The notes under the pieces are model-generated. The model did no database searches. It saw only the letters and a list, made by a program, of their open reading frames with translations, and was not told the origin of the DNA. Position numbers and translations under genes: made by a program. From Cytophagales bacterium (GTDB taxonomy: Bacteria; Bacteroidota; Bacteroidia; Cytophagales; Spirosomataceae), in assembly GCA_004292855.1 (NCBI GenBank), contig RDXN01000057.1, positions 1 through 64,000 of the forward strand: a DNA stretch of 64,000 bases, in the 5' to 3' direction. Of this stretch, positions 25,351 through 34,919 are shown one piece after another. Position 1 is the stretch's first letter; every line of letters starts with the position of its first letter.

Positions 25351-25527
25351 ACAAAACAGGACGACAAGAGAGCGTCGGTTTTTAAACTAAGTAATTACTG
25401 CAAGTTGCATAAAGATCCTTTACAAAGGGAAGGTTGAACATCAAGGTCCCGTTGCCTCTCGGCGACAACCTTGAAATGGTGTGGATAGAAGCGGAAAGCC
25501 GTTGAAGAGTCTTCAACGGCTTTTTTG
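25351..25527 (+). ncRNA. candidate small RNA B (tandem pair)
   Basis: A weak promoter-like CACCTTTG (25338-25345) precedes this stretch. AAGGTTG pairs with CAACCTT (about 25430-25472), followed at once by AAATGGTGTGGATA-n4-CGGAAAGC (25474-25499). A strong terminator GCCGTTGAAGA/CTTCAACGGC plus T6 (25498-25526) ends it. The 26-nt motif matches RNA A at 23 positions while the flanking stems differ in sequence but not in layout. It lies about 140 bp upstream of the response-regulator start. Confidence 0.55.
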
Positions 25528-25669
25528 TTTAAAAAATAAAGGCGTCCTTGTATTAGGTTACAAAAACAGAGCATTTAATAAGTAGTTACTCTATTTTCTT
25601 GTAAAAAGCCGAATTGACTTGTAAGTTTCAGTGCCCCTGCAACAGGTCGGGCTTTCACGTGGAATGATT

Positions 25670-26347
25670 ATGAAGGTACTCGTAGTAGAAGATGAGCCAA
25701 AATTGGCATCCTTTGTTAAAAAAGGATTGGAAGAGCAGCAGTGCGAAGTTGAAATGGCTTTCGACGGACAGATCGGTCGGACGATGGCGATGAGCAATAC
25801 GTACGACGTGATTGTGATGGATGTCAATCTACCCAAAATGAATGGCTTCGACGTTGTCCAGTCGATTCGGCAAGAAAACATTAAGACACCCGTGCTGATG
25901 CTGACCGCCATGGGGTCGGTGGATGATAAACTGACAGGTTTCGAGTCGGGTGCCGACGATTACCTGGTGAAGCCCTTTGAGTTTCGGGAGTTAATGGCTC
26001 GGCTTCGTGCCCTACATAAACGTGGGCAGGACTCCGGTCCGCAAGCCAATGCGCTCAAGGTAGGCGACCTCGAACTCGACCTAAACGAAAAGGTGGCTCG
26101 GCGCGGTGGTCGGCGCATTGAGTTGACGGCCAAAGAATTTGGTTTGCTCGAATATCTGATGCGCAACCGGGGCCGGGTTGTCTCGCGGGTCGATATTGCC
26201 GAAAAGGTTTGGGATATTCACTTCGACACCGGCACCAATGTGATCGATGTGTATGTGAATTTCCTGCGGAAGAAGGTCGATAAAGACTTTCCGACCAAAC
26301 TGATCCATACGGTGATCGGGATGGGCTACATGCTAAAGGAGGAATGA
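25670..26347 (+). CDS. OmpR-family response regulator
   Basis: This 225-residue protein starts MKVLVVEDEPKLASFVKKGL; I chose this ATG because the receiver begins there. The receiver (about 1-115) has the phosphorylation site in VIVMDVNLPKMNGFDV and Lys in DYLVKPFEFREL. The C-terminal winged helix (about 125-220) has VARRGGRRIELTAKEFGLLE and VIDVYVNFLRKKVDKDF. It overlaps the kinase gene by 4 bp (ATGA). The pair resembles CusR/CusS-type envelope or metal-sensing systems, but no target is visible. Confidence 0.95.
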   Translation: MKVLVVEDEPKLASFVKKGLEEQQCEVEMAFDGQIGRTMAMSNTYDVIVMDVNLPKMNGFDVVQSIRQENIKTPVLMLTAMGSVDDKLTGFESGADDYLVKPFEFRELMARLRALHKRGQDSGPQANALKVGDLELDLNEKVARRGGRRIELTAKEFGLLEYLMRNRGRVVSRVDIAEKVWDIHFDTGTNVIDVYVNFLRKKVDKDFPTKLIHTVIGMGYMLKEE

Positions 26348-27735
26348 ACATCCGAACGCGCCTGACGCTGTTATTCACGCTGCTGGTAGCTTCTATCATG
26401 CTGCTCTTTTCGCTGTCGATCTATTATTTGTATAATCAGTTCCGCGAAAACGAATTTGGACAGCGTCTGGAGGATGAGGCTATGACAGCCGCCCGCATGC
26501 GCGATACAGGTCGTTCGGTTCCTTCCAGTGATCTGTCGACAATTATTGCCGGACAGATTTCGATGTACGACCAAAGAGATAAAGAAATTGTTCGCAGTCA
26601 CCCTGCCAACCCGGTGTTCGAACTTACCCCAGACATTCGGCAACGGGTTCGGGAGGGGCATCTCGTACGCATGCGGCAGGACACGCTCGAAGCTGTGGTT
26701 ATGCGGTTCGTGAACAACGAACAGACCTACGTGGTCGTGGCTTCGGGTTACGACCGCTTTGGTTTTAGCAAGTTGACTCGCCTGCGCGACATCCTCTTAT
26801 TCGGCTGGCTGTTCAGTCTGATGGTGGTGGCGGTGTCGGGTTGGTTGTTTGCGAGCGACGCACTCCGGCCCGTGGCCGAACTCATCGAACAGGCCAAAAC
26901 CATTTCGGCGACGAACATCCATCAACGGTTGCGCGTAGGACGACAACGCGACGAGCTTTCGCGGCTCGCCGTTACGTTCAACGCCATGTTGCAACGATTG
27001 GAAGAAGCATTTGTTAACCAAAAAAGCTTCGTGTCGCATGCTTCTCATGAGTTACGTACACCATTGGCCATCATGATGAGCCAAATTGAGGTAACGCTCA
27101 TGCAAAAGCGCACACCTGCTGCTTACGAATCGGCCCTCACCGAACTAGCCGACTCGGTGCGCAGCATGATTGATTTGGTCAACACGCTACTCGAACTGGT
27201 TCGGGCCAACTCCGACGCCGTTACGCTACGGTATCAGCCCGTGCGGGTCGATGAGTTGCTGTGGCAGGCACGGGGAAACTTGCTCACAAAATACCCCGAC
27301 TATCAGATTGAGATCGAATTCGACACGATGCCCGAGGGTGAAGATGATCTGATTTTGTTAGGTGATGAACACCTGCTGACCACCGCCTTCCAGAATCTGA
27401 TGGAGAATGGGTGTAAGTACTCACCTGACGCAAGCGTAACGGTGTCGCTGGCTTTTGCGCCCGATCAAATGCAGTTAAATTTTGCCGACCGTGGGTACGG
27501 TATTCCGCCAGCCGACATTGCCCATATTTTCGAGCCATTCTACCGGGCCGACAATACAATGGCTATTAAAGGATATGGCTTAGGACTGGCTCTTACTCAG
27601 CGTATTATTGCGCTACATCGGGGCCTGATCAGTCTTAAGTCTACTCTCAAAAAAGGCACCACCGTTACCCTTACGTTCCCGCTTCATGAGCCTACCCCAT
27701 CGGTGCAGTTGCCATTTGCAGAAGAAGCTGCCTAA
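26344..27735 (+). CDS. sensor histidine kinase
   Basis: This 463-residue membrane kinase has two transmembrane segments (about residues 7-28 and 150-172) flanking a periplasmic sensor. A HAMP linker follows (DALRPVAELIEQAKTISATN). The H-box is SFVSHASHELRTPLAIMMSQ. The ATP-binding domain has the N-box LMENGCKYSP, the G1-box DRGYGIPPADI and the G2-box GYGLGLALTQRI. It phosphorylates the response regulator encoded just upstream. The signal sensed is unknown. Confidence 0.95.
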   Translation: MNIRTRLTLLFTLLVASIMLLFSLSIYYLYNQFRENEFGQRLEDEAMTAARMRDTGRSVPSSDLSTIIAGQISMYDQRDKEIVRSHPANPVFELTPDIRQRVREGHLVRMRQDTLEAVVMRFVNNEQTYVVVASGYDRFGFSKLTRLRDILLFGWLFSLMVVAVSGWLFASDALRPVAELIEQAKTISATNIHQRLRVGRQRDELSRLAVTFNAMLQRLEEAFVNQKSFVSHASHELRTPLAIMMSQIEVTLMQKRTPAAYESALTELADSVRSMIDLVNTLLELVRANSDAVTLRYQPVRVDELLWQARGNLLTKYPDYQIEIEFDTMPEGEDDLILLGDEHLLTTAFQNLMENGCKYSPDASVTVSLAFAPDQMQLNFADRGYGIPPADIAHIFEPFYRADNTMAIKGYGLGLALTQRIIALHRGLISLKSTLKKGTTVTLTFPLHEPTPSVQLPFAEEAA

Positions 27736-27740
27736 CTTTG
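27709..27740 (+). promoter_or_regulatory. possible proA promoter
   Basis: TTG at 27709-27711 and TAACTTTG at 27733-27740 are 21 bp apart, just over the kinase stop codon and 36 bp before the proA start. It would let proA be transcribed separately from the two-component genes. Confidence 0.45.
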
Positions 27741-27775
27741 TCTGACGGGCGTCATCGCTCCGTACAACCATTCCA

Positions 27776-29041
27776 ATGACCAATACTGTACTTCCCCTGC
27801 TCCAACAAACGAAAGGGGCTGCTTCGGCAGTTCGGCAACTCGGTACCGACCAAAAAGCGGCTTTGCTTCGCCATTTGGCCGAATTGCTCCGCACAAACAC
27901 GGAGCTGATTTTGAGTGAGAATGCCCGTGACCTCGACCGTATGCCCGACACCGACCCCAAAAAAGATCGGCTCCGGCTCACCCACGCCCGCGTGGCCGAT
28001 CTGGCCAACAGCCTCGACGATATAGCTGCCCTACCCGATCCGTCGGGCGAGGTGTTGGTAGAGCGAACGATTGAGCAGGGTTTGAGGCTCCGCAAAATCG
28101 CCGTGCCGTTGGGCGTAGTTGGTGCGATCTACGAGTCACGCCCCAACGTAACCGTCGATGTGGCCGCGCTGTGTTTGCGGTCGGGCAACGCCTGCGTACT
28201 CAAGGGAGGAAAGGAGGCCGATTACTCCAATCGAGTGTTGGTAGGGCTTATTCAGGAGGCACTAACCGCGTTCAGTGTCCCTAAAGCTGCCGTAACACTC
28301 CTACCGCTCGATGGCGACGGCCAACGCGGGGCCGTTGTGAACGAGTTGCTAACTGCCACCCGCTACGTCGATATTATTATTCCGCGTGGCTCCGACTCGC
28401 TGATTCAGTTTGTACGCAAACACTCGCTCGTGCCTACCATCGAGACGGGCGCGGGTGTATGCCACACCTACGTGGAGGCCTCCGCCGACCTAACCAAAGC
28501 AGCAGCCATCGTAGTGAACGCCAAGGTTTCCCGGCCTTCGGTGTGTAATTCTCTCGATTGTGTGGTGGTCGATGCCGCCATTGCCGACCAATTTTTGCCC
28601 CTGCTGAAACCCGGCCTTGAAGCCTACAAGGTTGAGATATTTGCCGACGAACAGGCCTACACTGTTCTGCAACAGGCTGGCTACGCCAACCTGCAACCCG
28701 CGCAGCCAGCCGACTTTGGCCGCGAGTTTCTGGACTACAAGTGTGCCGTTCGTGTGGTTGATGGATTTACCGATGCCCTCGCCCATATTCAGCTTTACTC
28801 GTCGCGGCATTCGGAAGCTATTGTCTCAACAAACCAAGACTTGATCGATCGGTTTTTAAGCGAGGTCGATGCTGCCGCCGTTTACGCCAATGCGTCCACG
28901 CGCTTCACCGACGGAGCCGTGTTCGGGCTTGGGGCAGAGATTGGTATTTCGACCCAAAAGCTACACGCCCGTGGGCCGTTTGCCCTCGAAAAACTAGTCA
29001 CCGAAAAATGGGTGATCGTAGGCGACGGGCAAGTACGGTAA
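27776..29041 (+). CDS. proA: glutamate-5-semialdehyde dehydrogenase (gamma-glutamyl phosphate reductase)
   Basis: This 421-residue enzyme carries out the second step of proline synthesis, reducing gamma-glutamyl phosphate with NADPH. Signatures are IAVPLGVVGAIYESRPNVTV, SGNACVLKGGKEA, the catalytic-cysteine region SRPSVCNSLDCVVV and EIGISTQKLHARGPFALEKL at the C-terminus. proB is not adjacent. A bidirectional terminator follows. Confidence 0.96.
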   Translation: MTNTVLPLLQQTKGAASAVRQLGTDQKAALLRHLAELLRTNTELILSENARDLDRMPDTDPKKDRLRLTHARVADLANSLDDIAALPDPSGEVLVERTIEQGLRLRKIAVPLGVVGAIYESRPNVTVDVAALCLRSGNACVLKGGKEADYSNRVLVGLIQEALTAFSVPKAAVTLLPLDGDGQRGAVVNELLTATRYVDIIIPRGSDSLIQFVRKHSLVPTIETGAGVCHTYVEASADLTKAAAIVVNAKVSRPSVCNSLDCVVVDAAIADQFLPLLKPGLEAYKVEIFADEQAYTVLQQAGYANLQPAQPADFGREFLDYKCAVRVVDGFTDALAHIQLYSSRHSEAIVSTNQDLIDRFLSEVDAAAVYANASTRFTDGAVFGLGAEIGISTQKLHARGPFALEKLVTEKWVIVGDGQVR

Positions 29042-29058
29042 GCGAGGGACTAGCAAAT

Positions 29059-29095
29059 AAAAAACGCCCCGTCAAAGACTGACGGGGCGTTTTTT
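29059..29095. terminator. bidirectional terminator between proA and nrdA
   Basis: AAAAAACGCCCCGTC pairs with GACGGGGCGTTTTTT around a short loop. A-runs and T-runs on both sides serve the two convergent genes. Confidence 0.9.
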
Positions 29096-29112
29096 ATAAT
29101 AACAATCTAGAT

Positions 29113-31581
29113 CTACGATCCGCACATTTCGCAACCTTCGGGGTTGTCGAGTGAGCACTGCATGGCCAAATACGCCTGCTCAGTGTCGGAAACGACCGAA
29201 ACGGGTTGGGCGGCTGCGTGCTCTTTAGCGTAACCCACGTAGTCGAGTGGTTTTTCGACGGGCGCGGTCTCGGCCATAGCGGGTTCGAGTTGCATTTCGG
29301 CTTGTGGCTCCACCGTAAACTGGATAGCATCGGCTGCCGACTTCGTGCGGAGGTAGTACATGCCCGTTTTGAGGCCCGCTTTCCACGCATAAAAGTGCAT
29401 CGACGTTAGCTTACCGAAGTTCGAGTCCTGCAAGTGAATGTTGAGCGACTGCGACTGGCAAATGTAAGCCCCCCGGTCGGCGGCCATGTCGATAATGTGC
29501 TTCTGCTTAATCTCCCAAACCGTTTTGTACAGGTCGCGGATGTTCTGCGGAATGCCCGGAATCTGCTGTACTGACCCGTTTGACCGGATCAGGTTGTTCT
29601 TCATGGTTTCGTTCCAGATACCCAGTTTCACAAGGTCGCGCAGGAGGTGCTTGTTCACCACGATGAACTCGCCCGACAACACGCGCCGGGTGTAGATGTT
29701 ACTCGTGTATGGCTCGAAACACTCGTTGTTGCCCAGAATTTGGCTTGTCGAGGCCGTTGGCATGGGGGCCAACAACAGCGAGTTGCGTACGCCGTGTTCC
29801 ATAACCTCCTTACGCAGGCTTTCCCAGTCCCAGCGGGTGCTTTTGGGGGTTACCCCCCACATATCGAACTGGAAAATACCTTGCGAGATTGGCGAACCAG
29901 CCCAGGTCTCGTAGGGGCCATGCTGCTTAGCCAGTTCCATCGAGGCCGTCATGGCACCGTAATAGATCGTCTCAAAAATATCTTCGTTCAGTCGGCGGGC
30001 TTCGTCTGACTCGAACGGCATCCGCAACAGAATGAACGCATCGGCCAGGCCCTGCACCCCCAGGCCAATGGGCCGGTGACGCATGTTGCTCCGGCGAGCC
30101 TCTTCGACTGGATAATAGTTGAGGTCGATAATTTTGTTCAGGTTACGCGTAGCCGTTTGCGTCACCTCAAACAACTTCTGATGATCGAGCCGCATCATCC
30201 CGTCGGTGCCGCGTGCGATAAACTTGGGCAGGGCAATCGAGGCCAGGTTACACACCGCCACCTCGTCGGGCGAGGTGTACTCGATAATCTCGGTACAAAG
30301 GTTGCTCGACTTGATGGTGCCGAGGTTCTTCTGGTTCGACTTGCGGTTGGCCGCGTCCTTAAACAGCATGTAGGGCGTGCCGGTCTCGGTTTGGCTCTCC
30401 AGAATATCGAACCACAGTTCCTGCGCTTTGATGGTCCGGCGGGCACGACCCTCGCGCTCGTAGCGCGTGTAAAGGGCCTCAAACTCATCGCCGTAGCAGT
30501 CGCTCAGGCCGGGGCACTCGTGCGGGCAAAACAAGGACCAAACGTCGTCGTCTTCCACACGCTTCATAAACAAATCGGGGGTCCAGAGGGCATAGAACAA
30601 GTCGCGGGCACGGAGTTCTTCCTTGCCGTTGTTCTTCTTCATGTGCAGAAACTCGAAAATGTCGGCGTGCCAGGGTTCCAGATACACCGCAAACGAGCCT
30701 TTACGCTTACCGCCCCCCTGATCAACATAGCGGGCCGTATCGTTGAACACGCGTAGCATCGGCACAATACCGTTGGAGGTGCCATTGGTCCCTTTAATGT
30801 AGGTTCCCGTTGCCCGCACGTTGTGGATGCTCAGACCAATGCCCCCCGCCGATTGCGAGATTTTGGCCGTTTGCTTCAGCGTGTCATAAATGCCCTCAAT
30901 CGAGTCGTCTTTCATTGTCAGAAGAAAGCAGCTCGACATTTGGGGCTTGGGCGTACCAGCGTTGAACAGCGTTGGTGTTGCGTGGGTGAACCACCGCTCC
31001 GAGAGCAGGTTGTAGGTCTCGATGGCCGAGTCGATATCGGTCATGTGGATACCCACGGCCACGCGCATGAGCATGTGTTGCGGACGTTCGGAGATGCGGC
31101 CCTCGGTTTTGAGCAGATACGACTTTTCGAGGGTTTTGTACCCGAAATAATCGTAGCCGTAATCGCGGTCGTAGATAATCGTTGAATCGAGCAGGGCCGC
31201 GTGTTTACGCACGATGTCGTACACCTCTTTCGAGATCAGCGACGCGTTTTCGCCTGTTTTCGGGTCAACGTACTGATACAGTTTCTTGATCGTTCCCGAA
31301 AAGGATTTGTTCGTTTCCTTGTGCAGGTTCGAGATGGCAATCCGGGCGGCCAAAATGGCATAATCGGGGTGCCGAGTGGTTAATGATGCAGCGGTTTCGG
31401 CGGCAAGATTGTCTAACTCAGTGGTCTTTACGCCATCGTAAAGGCCATTAACGACCTTCATGGCCACTTCAACGGGTTGGACATAGGCAGCATCGAGGCC
31501 ATAGCAAAGCTTCTCGATTCTGGCGGTAATCTTGTCGAACTTCACTGACTCGCGTCGGCCATCGCGTTTAATTACATACAT
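29113..31581 (-). CDS. nrdA: ribonucleoside-diphosphate reductase, alpha subunit (class I)
   Basis: This 822-residue enzyme reduces ribonucleotides to deoxyribonucleotides. An N-terminal ATP-cone begins [20 protein letters not shown]. The catalytic core has the redox Cys in [13 protein letters not shown] and the finger-loop radical site [20 protein letters not shown]. The substrate-binding segment is [19 protein letters not shown]. The C-terminal tail ends in a CxxC (GCEMCGS) that would reload the active site. The small subunit nrdB is not in this window. Confidence 0.96.
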   Translation of the reverse strand: MYVIKRDGRRESVKFDKITARIEKLCYGLDAAYVQPVEVAMKVVNGLYDGVKTTELDNLAAETAASLTTRHPDYAILAARIAISNLHKETNKSFSGTIKKLYQYVDPKTGENASLISKEVYDIVRKHAALLDSTIIYDRDYGYDYFGYKTLEKSYLLKTEGRISERPQHMLMRVAVGIHMTDIDSAIETYNLLSERWFTHATPTLFNAGTPKPQMSSCFLLTMKDDSIEGIYDTLKQTAKISQSAGGIGLSIHNVRATGTYIKGTNGTSNGIVPMLRVFNDTARYVDQGGGKRKGSFAVYLEPWHADIFEFLHMKKNNGKEELRARDLFYALWTPDLFMKRVEDDDVWSLFCPHECPGLSDCYGDEFEALYTRYEREGRARRTIKAQELWFDILESQTETGTPYMLFKDAANRKSNQKNLGTIKSSNLCTEIIEYTSPDEVAVCNLASIALPKFIARGTDGMMRLDHQKLFEVTQTATRNLNKIIDLNYYPVEEARRSNMRHRPIGLGVQGLADAFILLRMPFESDEARRLNEDIFETIYYGAMTASMELAKQHGPYETWAGSPISQGIFQFDMWGVTPKSTRWDWESLRKEVMEHGVRNSLLLAPMPTASTSQILGNNECFEPYTSNIYTRRVLSGEFIVVNKHLLRDLVKLGIWNETMKNNLIRSNGSVQQIPGIPQNIRDLYKTVWEIKQKHIIDMAADRGAYICQSQSLNIHLQDSNFGKLTSMHFYAWKAGLKTGMYYLRTKSAADAIQFTVEPQAEMQLEPAMAETAPVEKPLDYVGYAKEHAAAQPVSVVSDTEQAYLAMQCSLDNPEGCEMCGS

Positions 31582-31975
31582 GAGCGTTGGGGTTGTGTTC
31601 GGTTTATGTTAGTAGGTTAAAGCGATTGAGGCTGCTTTTTCCTAAGGATTGGGTCTTCTGTTAACGGGGCACTAAAGGTACGCAAAAGCAGAGAGGGCAG
31701 CAGAGGCAAACAATAAGTCCTTTGAAAAATCAAAGTCTATTAGCCGCACTACCCAACTGGTCGGCATTGGCCCTTAACGACTTATAGAACCCTATCGGAA
31801 AATAGGTCTAAAAATCGTACCAGTACGAGCGATTAAGTCCGGCGAGGCTTCCCGGAATGTGAAGAGTGGTTGGAAAGAAGAGACCATAAAAATAAGATTA
31901 ACTTCACGCAAAAGCCAAGCACAAATGGTCCATTTTTATGGTACGGCAGATATTTTTTGTTTTTATGGCAAAGGC
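31582..31975. other. gene-free region between nrdA and rpmE2
   Basis: No convincing gene is present. Short frames here lack start context and family features. A possible minus-strand -7 box TACCTTTA (31673-31680) might serve nrdA. I looked for but did not find a clear NrdR-box palindrome. Confidence 0.4.
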
Positions 31976-32006
31976 TTGGCGGTCAGTCGCGAAAGCACTA
32001 TTTTTG
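31976..32006 (+). promoter_or_regulatory. promoter of rpmE2
   Basis: TTG (31976-31978), 20 bp, then TATTTTTG (31999-32006) closely fits the Bacteroidetes promoter consensus, 52 bp before the rpmE2 start. Confidence 0.65.
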
Positions 32007-32057
32007 CAGTCCTTTTTGGTCGGAAACCAAAGAGCAGCATAAAAAAAGGCAACTAGC

Positions 32058-32300
32058 ATGAGAAAGGGCATTCACCCGGAATACCGCGACGTAGTATTCC
32101 ACGACCTGTCGAGCGACTTCAAATTTCTGACCCGCTCAACGGTCCAAACCAAAGATTCCATCGAATTTGAAGGCGCGACCTACCCGCTTGTAAAAGTGGA
32201 AGTTAGCTCACAATCGCACCCCTTCTATACAGGCAAGAACGTACTGCTCGACACGGCAGGTCGTGTGGACAAGTTCCGCAAGCGGTACGGTATGAAGTAA
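32058..32300 (+). CDS. rpmE2: 50S ribosomal protein L31, type B
   Basis: This 80-residue protein starts [20 protein letters not shown] and contains [20 protein letters not shown] and VDKFRKRYG. It lacks the zinc-binding CxxC of type A L31, which identifies it as the zinc-independent type B form. It has its own promoter and terminator. Confidence 0.97.
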   Translation: MRKGIHPEYRDVVFHDLSSDFKFLTRSTVQTKDSIEFEGATYPLVKVEVSSQSHPFYTGKNVLLDTAGRVDKFRKRYGMK

Positions 32301-32318
32301 GGCGTTATTCTTGCAGAC

Positions 32319-32355
32319 AAACAGCCCCCGGCAACTGAGTTGCTGGGGGCTGTTT
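32319..32355. terminator. bidirectional terminator between rpmE2 and the propeller gene
   Basis: AAACAGCCCCCGGCAAC pairs with GTTGCTGGGGGCTGTTT, separating two convergent genes. The T-run is short but the stem is strong. Confidence 0.8.
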
Positions 32356-32376
32356 GGTGTTCGGGGTACTTACCTG

Positions 32377-33672
32377 CTATTTGATAGCCTCAAAACAGTA
32401 GGTGTGATAGCCCGTACGGACATAAACACGGCCCTTGTGCCCGTTCTGACCCGGCTTGCCCACAATGAAGCCCCAGAAATTACCATCGAGTTTGTTGGTA
32501 GTGGGAGCCAGAATACTCCACAGTTTTTTGCCGCTCGGAATCTCTACAGCGTTAAGCGATTTGGTGAGGTAGTATAAAATGCCCTGATCGTAGTACATCT
32601 GCGAGGTTACGGCCATGATTTCCCGGTCCTTCCACCAAATCGACTCACCCGTATTGATGTCTAACAGGTAAAGTTTACTATCCGTGCTGAACACGGCTAG
32701 ATACTTGTTCTCGATGGGCGTTGGGATAGCAGCAAAGCTAGTCAGGGGCTTCATCCAAATCAACTCACCAGTGCGCCAGTTAGAACAGGCAACGGCATTG
32801 TTGAGGATGGTAATCATCTTATCGCCCACCACCGTGAGCCAGGAAGAGTTGAACGCTTCGGGCCACTGCGGGTTGAACCGTTTTCGGTCATAGACCCACT
32901 GCCGTTTCGTAAGATTGTACAGACCAATGTACGTTTCGTATTGATGGCGGATGGTGCTGGGTTCATTGTAGGTAGCAATCAATAAAGTATCGAGACCGTC
33001 GAGAACGGGATACACATCTGTGACGATACCGACATACCCCCGCCAGTTAGGGGTGGTTTTCCACTTCTCCCGGTTGTAGGGTAAAGTAGCAATTTCTGTT
33101 TCCTCGCCAGTACGGATATCGCCCCGATAGATGCGGTCAGCCATTCCATCGGGTTTCATTAAGGCATTGGGTGTTGCCCGGGCAAAGTAAATTGGACCGA
33201 TGCCATACGTTACTCCGTTCATTGCAGTATAATCCCGGTCTTTCCGCCAGATGGTCTGGCCCGTTTTTAGATCAATGCAATAATTGCGCGGGCCGTAATT
33301 GTAGAATAAATACTGATTATATGGTTGAATAAAATTTCGCCCTATTCGCACAGGATCGGGGTCTCTGATCACATTATTCCAAGTCCATTTGCGTTGGCCA
33401 GTCTCTCCGTCAAGTAAAGCCATATCTGGCTTAAATGAAGCAGGCTTTGAGTCATAATTATCAAGTAGATTACCCTCAACTATCCAAGAATAACCAATCG
33501 CTCCTCCTGGTTGATTAGGGTCGCTTGTGTTTTCAACTTGCCAGATTGGTCTCTTTTCATACACAATGCCCTCCTCATTTCGTTTTTCAATCTGTGTAAT
33601 GTCTTGTCGACAAGACACAGCAGTTATGACTCCTGCCAGAGTCATAACTGCCAATGCAAGTAAGCCTTTCAT
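32377..33672 (-). CDS. PQQ-like beta-propeller lipoprotein
   Basis: This 431-residue protein has a lipoprotein signal (VITAVSC, Cys about 21). Repeated blades have the Trp-rich PQQ-like pattern: GETGQRKWTW, LKTGQTIWRKDRDY, WRTGELIWMKPL, INTGESIWWKDRE and PSGKKLWSI. No cofactor-binding residues can be claimed, so it may be a scaffold or binding protein and not an enzyme. It is the last gene of a three-gene operon with a lipase and a lipoprotein, and overlaps the lipase stop by 1 bp. Confidence 0.8.
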   Translation of the reverse strand: MKGLLALAVMTLAGVITAVSCRQDITQIEKRNEEGIVYEKRPIWQVENTSDPNQPGGAIGYSWIVEGNLLDNYDSKPASFKPDMALLDGETGQRKWTWNNVIRDPDPVRIGRNFIQPYNQYLFYNYGPRNYCIDLKTGQTIWRKDRDYTAMNGVTYGIGPIYFARATPNALMKPDGMADRIYRGDIRTGEETEIATLPYNREKWKTTPNWRGYVGIVTDVYPVLDGLDTLLIATYNEPSTIRHQYETYIGLYNLTKRQWVYDRKRFNPQWPEAFNSSWLTVVGDKMITILNNAVACSNWRTGELIWMKPLTSFAAIPTPIENKYLAVFSTDSKLYLLDINTGESIWWKDREIMAVTSQMYYDQGILYYLTKSLNAVEIPSGKKLWSILAPTTNKLDGNFWGFIVGKPGQNGHKGRVYVRTGYHTYCFEAIK

Positions 33673-34916
33673 TATTGTGGAACAAAAAAGGCTCCACCAC
33701 TTCTATTTCCATTAAAGGCTTCGTTTATCTCAAACCTCGACTCATTACTTCGTCGCACTTCGTTGTGGCTGTTATTAGCCAGCTCGCGGATTTCCGAATT
33801 AGACCCCGACCAATGTGTGCCCTCGCCTACCTGCGACCGGCGGGGCACTAATCCATCCGACTGGTCACGAGCAAAAACCACCTCGTCATGATGCACCCAT
33901 TGAAAGTAGGTGTTCTCACAATTTTGAATTTGAACAGGATCGCCATTGGCATAATTGACGCAATCCAGATAGGCATTGTAATCGGTCCCTACAAACTCAA
34001 ATGTGTAGTAGGACCGGGTGTAGGAATAACCGGCTCCGATCAGGTTAGCCCATTCATTTTCAGATTGACCAGCCAAGTAATCATAGCCGGCGGCCCAGCC
34101 ATCACCTCGCCAGGTGTAGAACGGGAACGCGCCAAAAAATATCCAGCGGAGCGTATAGTTCTCATCTCGCTGATCTCCATAGTACTGCCTGATTTCATTG
34201 AACGCATTTACCGCACTTTCTTCGTTTACGCCCAAACTGCCGGCAAACAGGCGGATGTGAATTGGACTGACTTCGTTACCCCAGTAAATCAGTTTGGGCG
34301 TAGGCGTCGCATTACCATAAAATTGTTGGTTGTACCCACTTTCGTCGGCTAAATCAGCAGCTGTAGCGGGCGTAAGGTTCTGCTCCTCTCGTTGCGACTG
34401 TACAAACCGTTCACCAGCGAAGAAGTCGATGTCCCGTATGCCGGCAATAGGTAGAGCAATCTGCGGAATGGGGAAGTACTGCCGGAACGGGCCTTTCCGC
34501 AACTGCGAAACAGCGTGGCTGATGTAGTCGGCAGCAACGCCGTTGTTGACATTAGTCACCACTCGCGCACCCCGTAGCGGGGAGTCAAATGTCATGATAC
34601 CGCTAAAAAAACCGGTGTTTTGGACATCAATTTGCCGAGCAGCTACCCCACCCATACTATGGCAAATACCAAGTGCCGTACCCCCTGCCGTGCCGCCAAT
34701 CTGGTTCTGAATATCGCCCACCATTGTATTGAGACCGTTGCCTGTCTCGTAACCATTATGAGTATTCACCAGCATTTGGCGTTGTCCGCCAAATTCATTA
34801 GAAAACTGCTCCCAAGACGTAGCTGCCCCACCTATACCATGAATCCAGTGAACATTTCGTTGAGCCTGTAGGCTTGTTGTGCCGCATAATAGCAACACCA
34901 TCAGTAGATGTTTCAT
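33672..34916 (-). CDS. secreted lipase/esterase-like alpha/beta hydrolase
   Basis: This 414-residue protein has a Sec signal peptide (LLLCGTTSLQA). The mature protein opens NVHWIHGIGGAATSWEQF, with the oxyanion-type HG motif. The nucleophile elbow is LGICHSMGGVAARQI with catalytic Ser. A later GLVPRRSQVGEGTHW resembles the Asp/His end of lipases such as PGAP1-like or LipA-like hydrolases. The likely role is cleaving lipids or esters outside the inner membrane. It lies 3 bp from the upstream lipoprotein gene, so the two are cotranslated or coupled. Confidence 0.75.
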   Translation of the reverse strand: MKHLLMVLLLCGTTSLQAQRNVHWIHGIGGAATSWEQFSNEFGGQRQMLVNTHNGYETGNGLNTMVGDIQNQIGGTAGGTALGICHSMGGVAARQIDVQNTGFFSGIMTFDSPLRGARVVTNVNNGVAADYISHAVSQLRKGPFRQYFPIPQIALPIAGIRDIDFFAGERFVQSQREEQNLTPATAADLADESGYNQQFYGNATPTPKLIYWGNEVSPIHIRLFAGSLGVNEESAVNAFNEIRQYYGDQRDENYTLRWIFFGAFPFYTWRGDGWAAGYDYLAGQSENEWANLIGAGYSYTRSYYTFEFVGTDYNAYLDCVNYANGDPVQIQNCENTYFQWVHHDEVVFARDQSDGLVPRRSQVGEGTHWSGSNSEIRELANNSHNEVRRSNESRFEINEAFNGNRSGGAFFVPQ

Positions 34917-34919
34917 GAG

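Noticed and set aside
30076-30756. 226-codon open frame on the plus strand
   Set aside because: It is antisense to nrdA and no start context or domain is seen.
31859-32061. Two overlapping short frames before rpmE2
   Set aside because: They overlap the rpmE2 promoter, differ only in reading frame and have no recognisable features.
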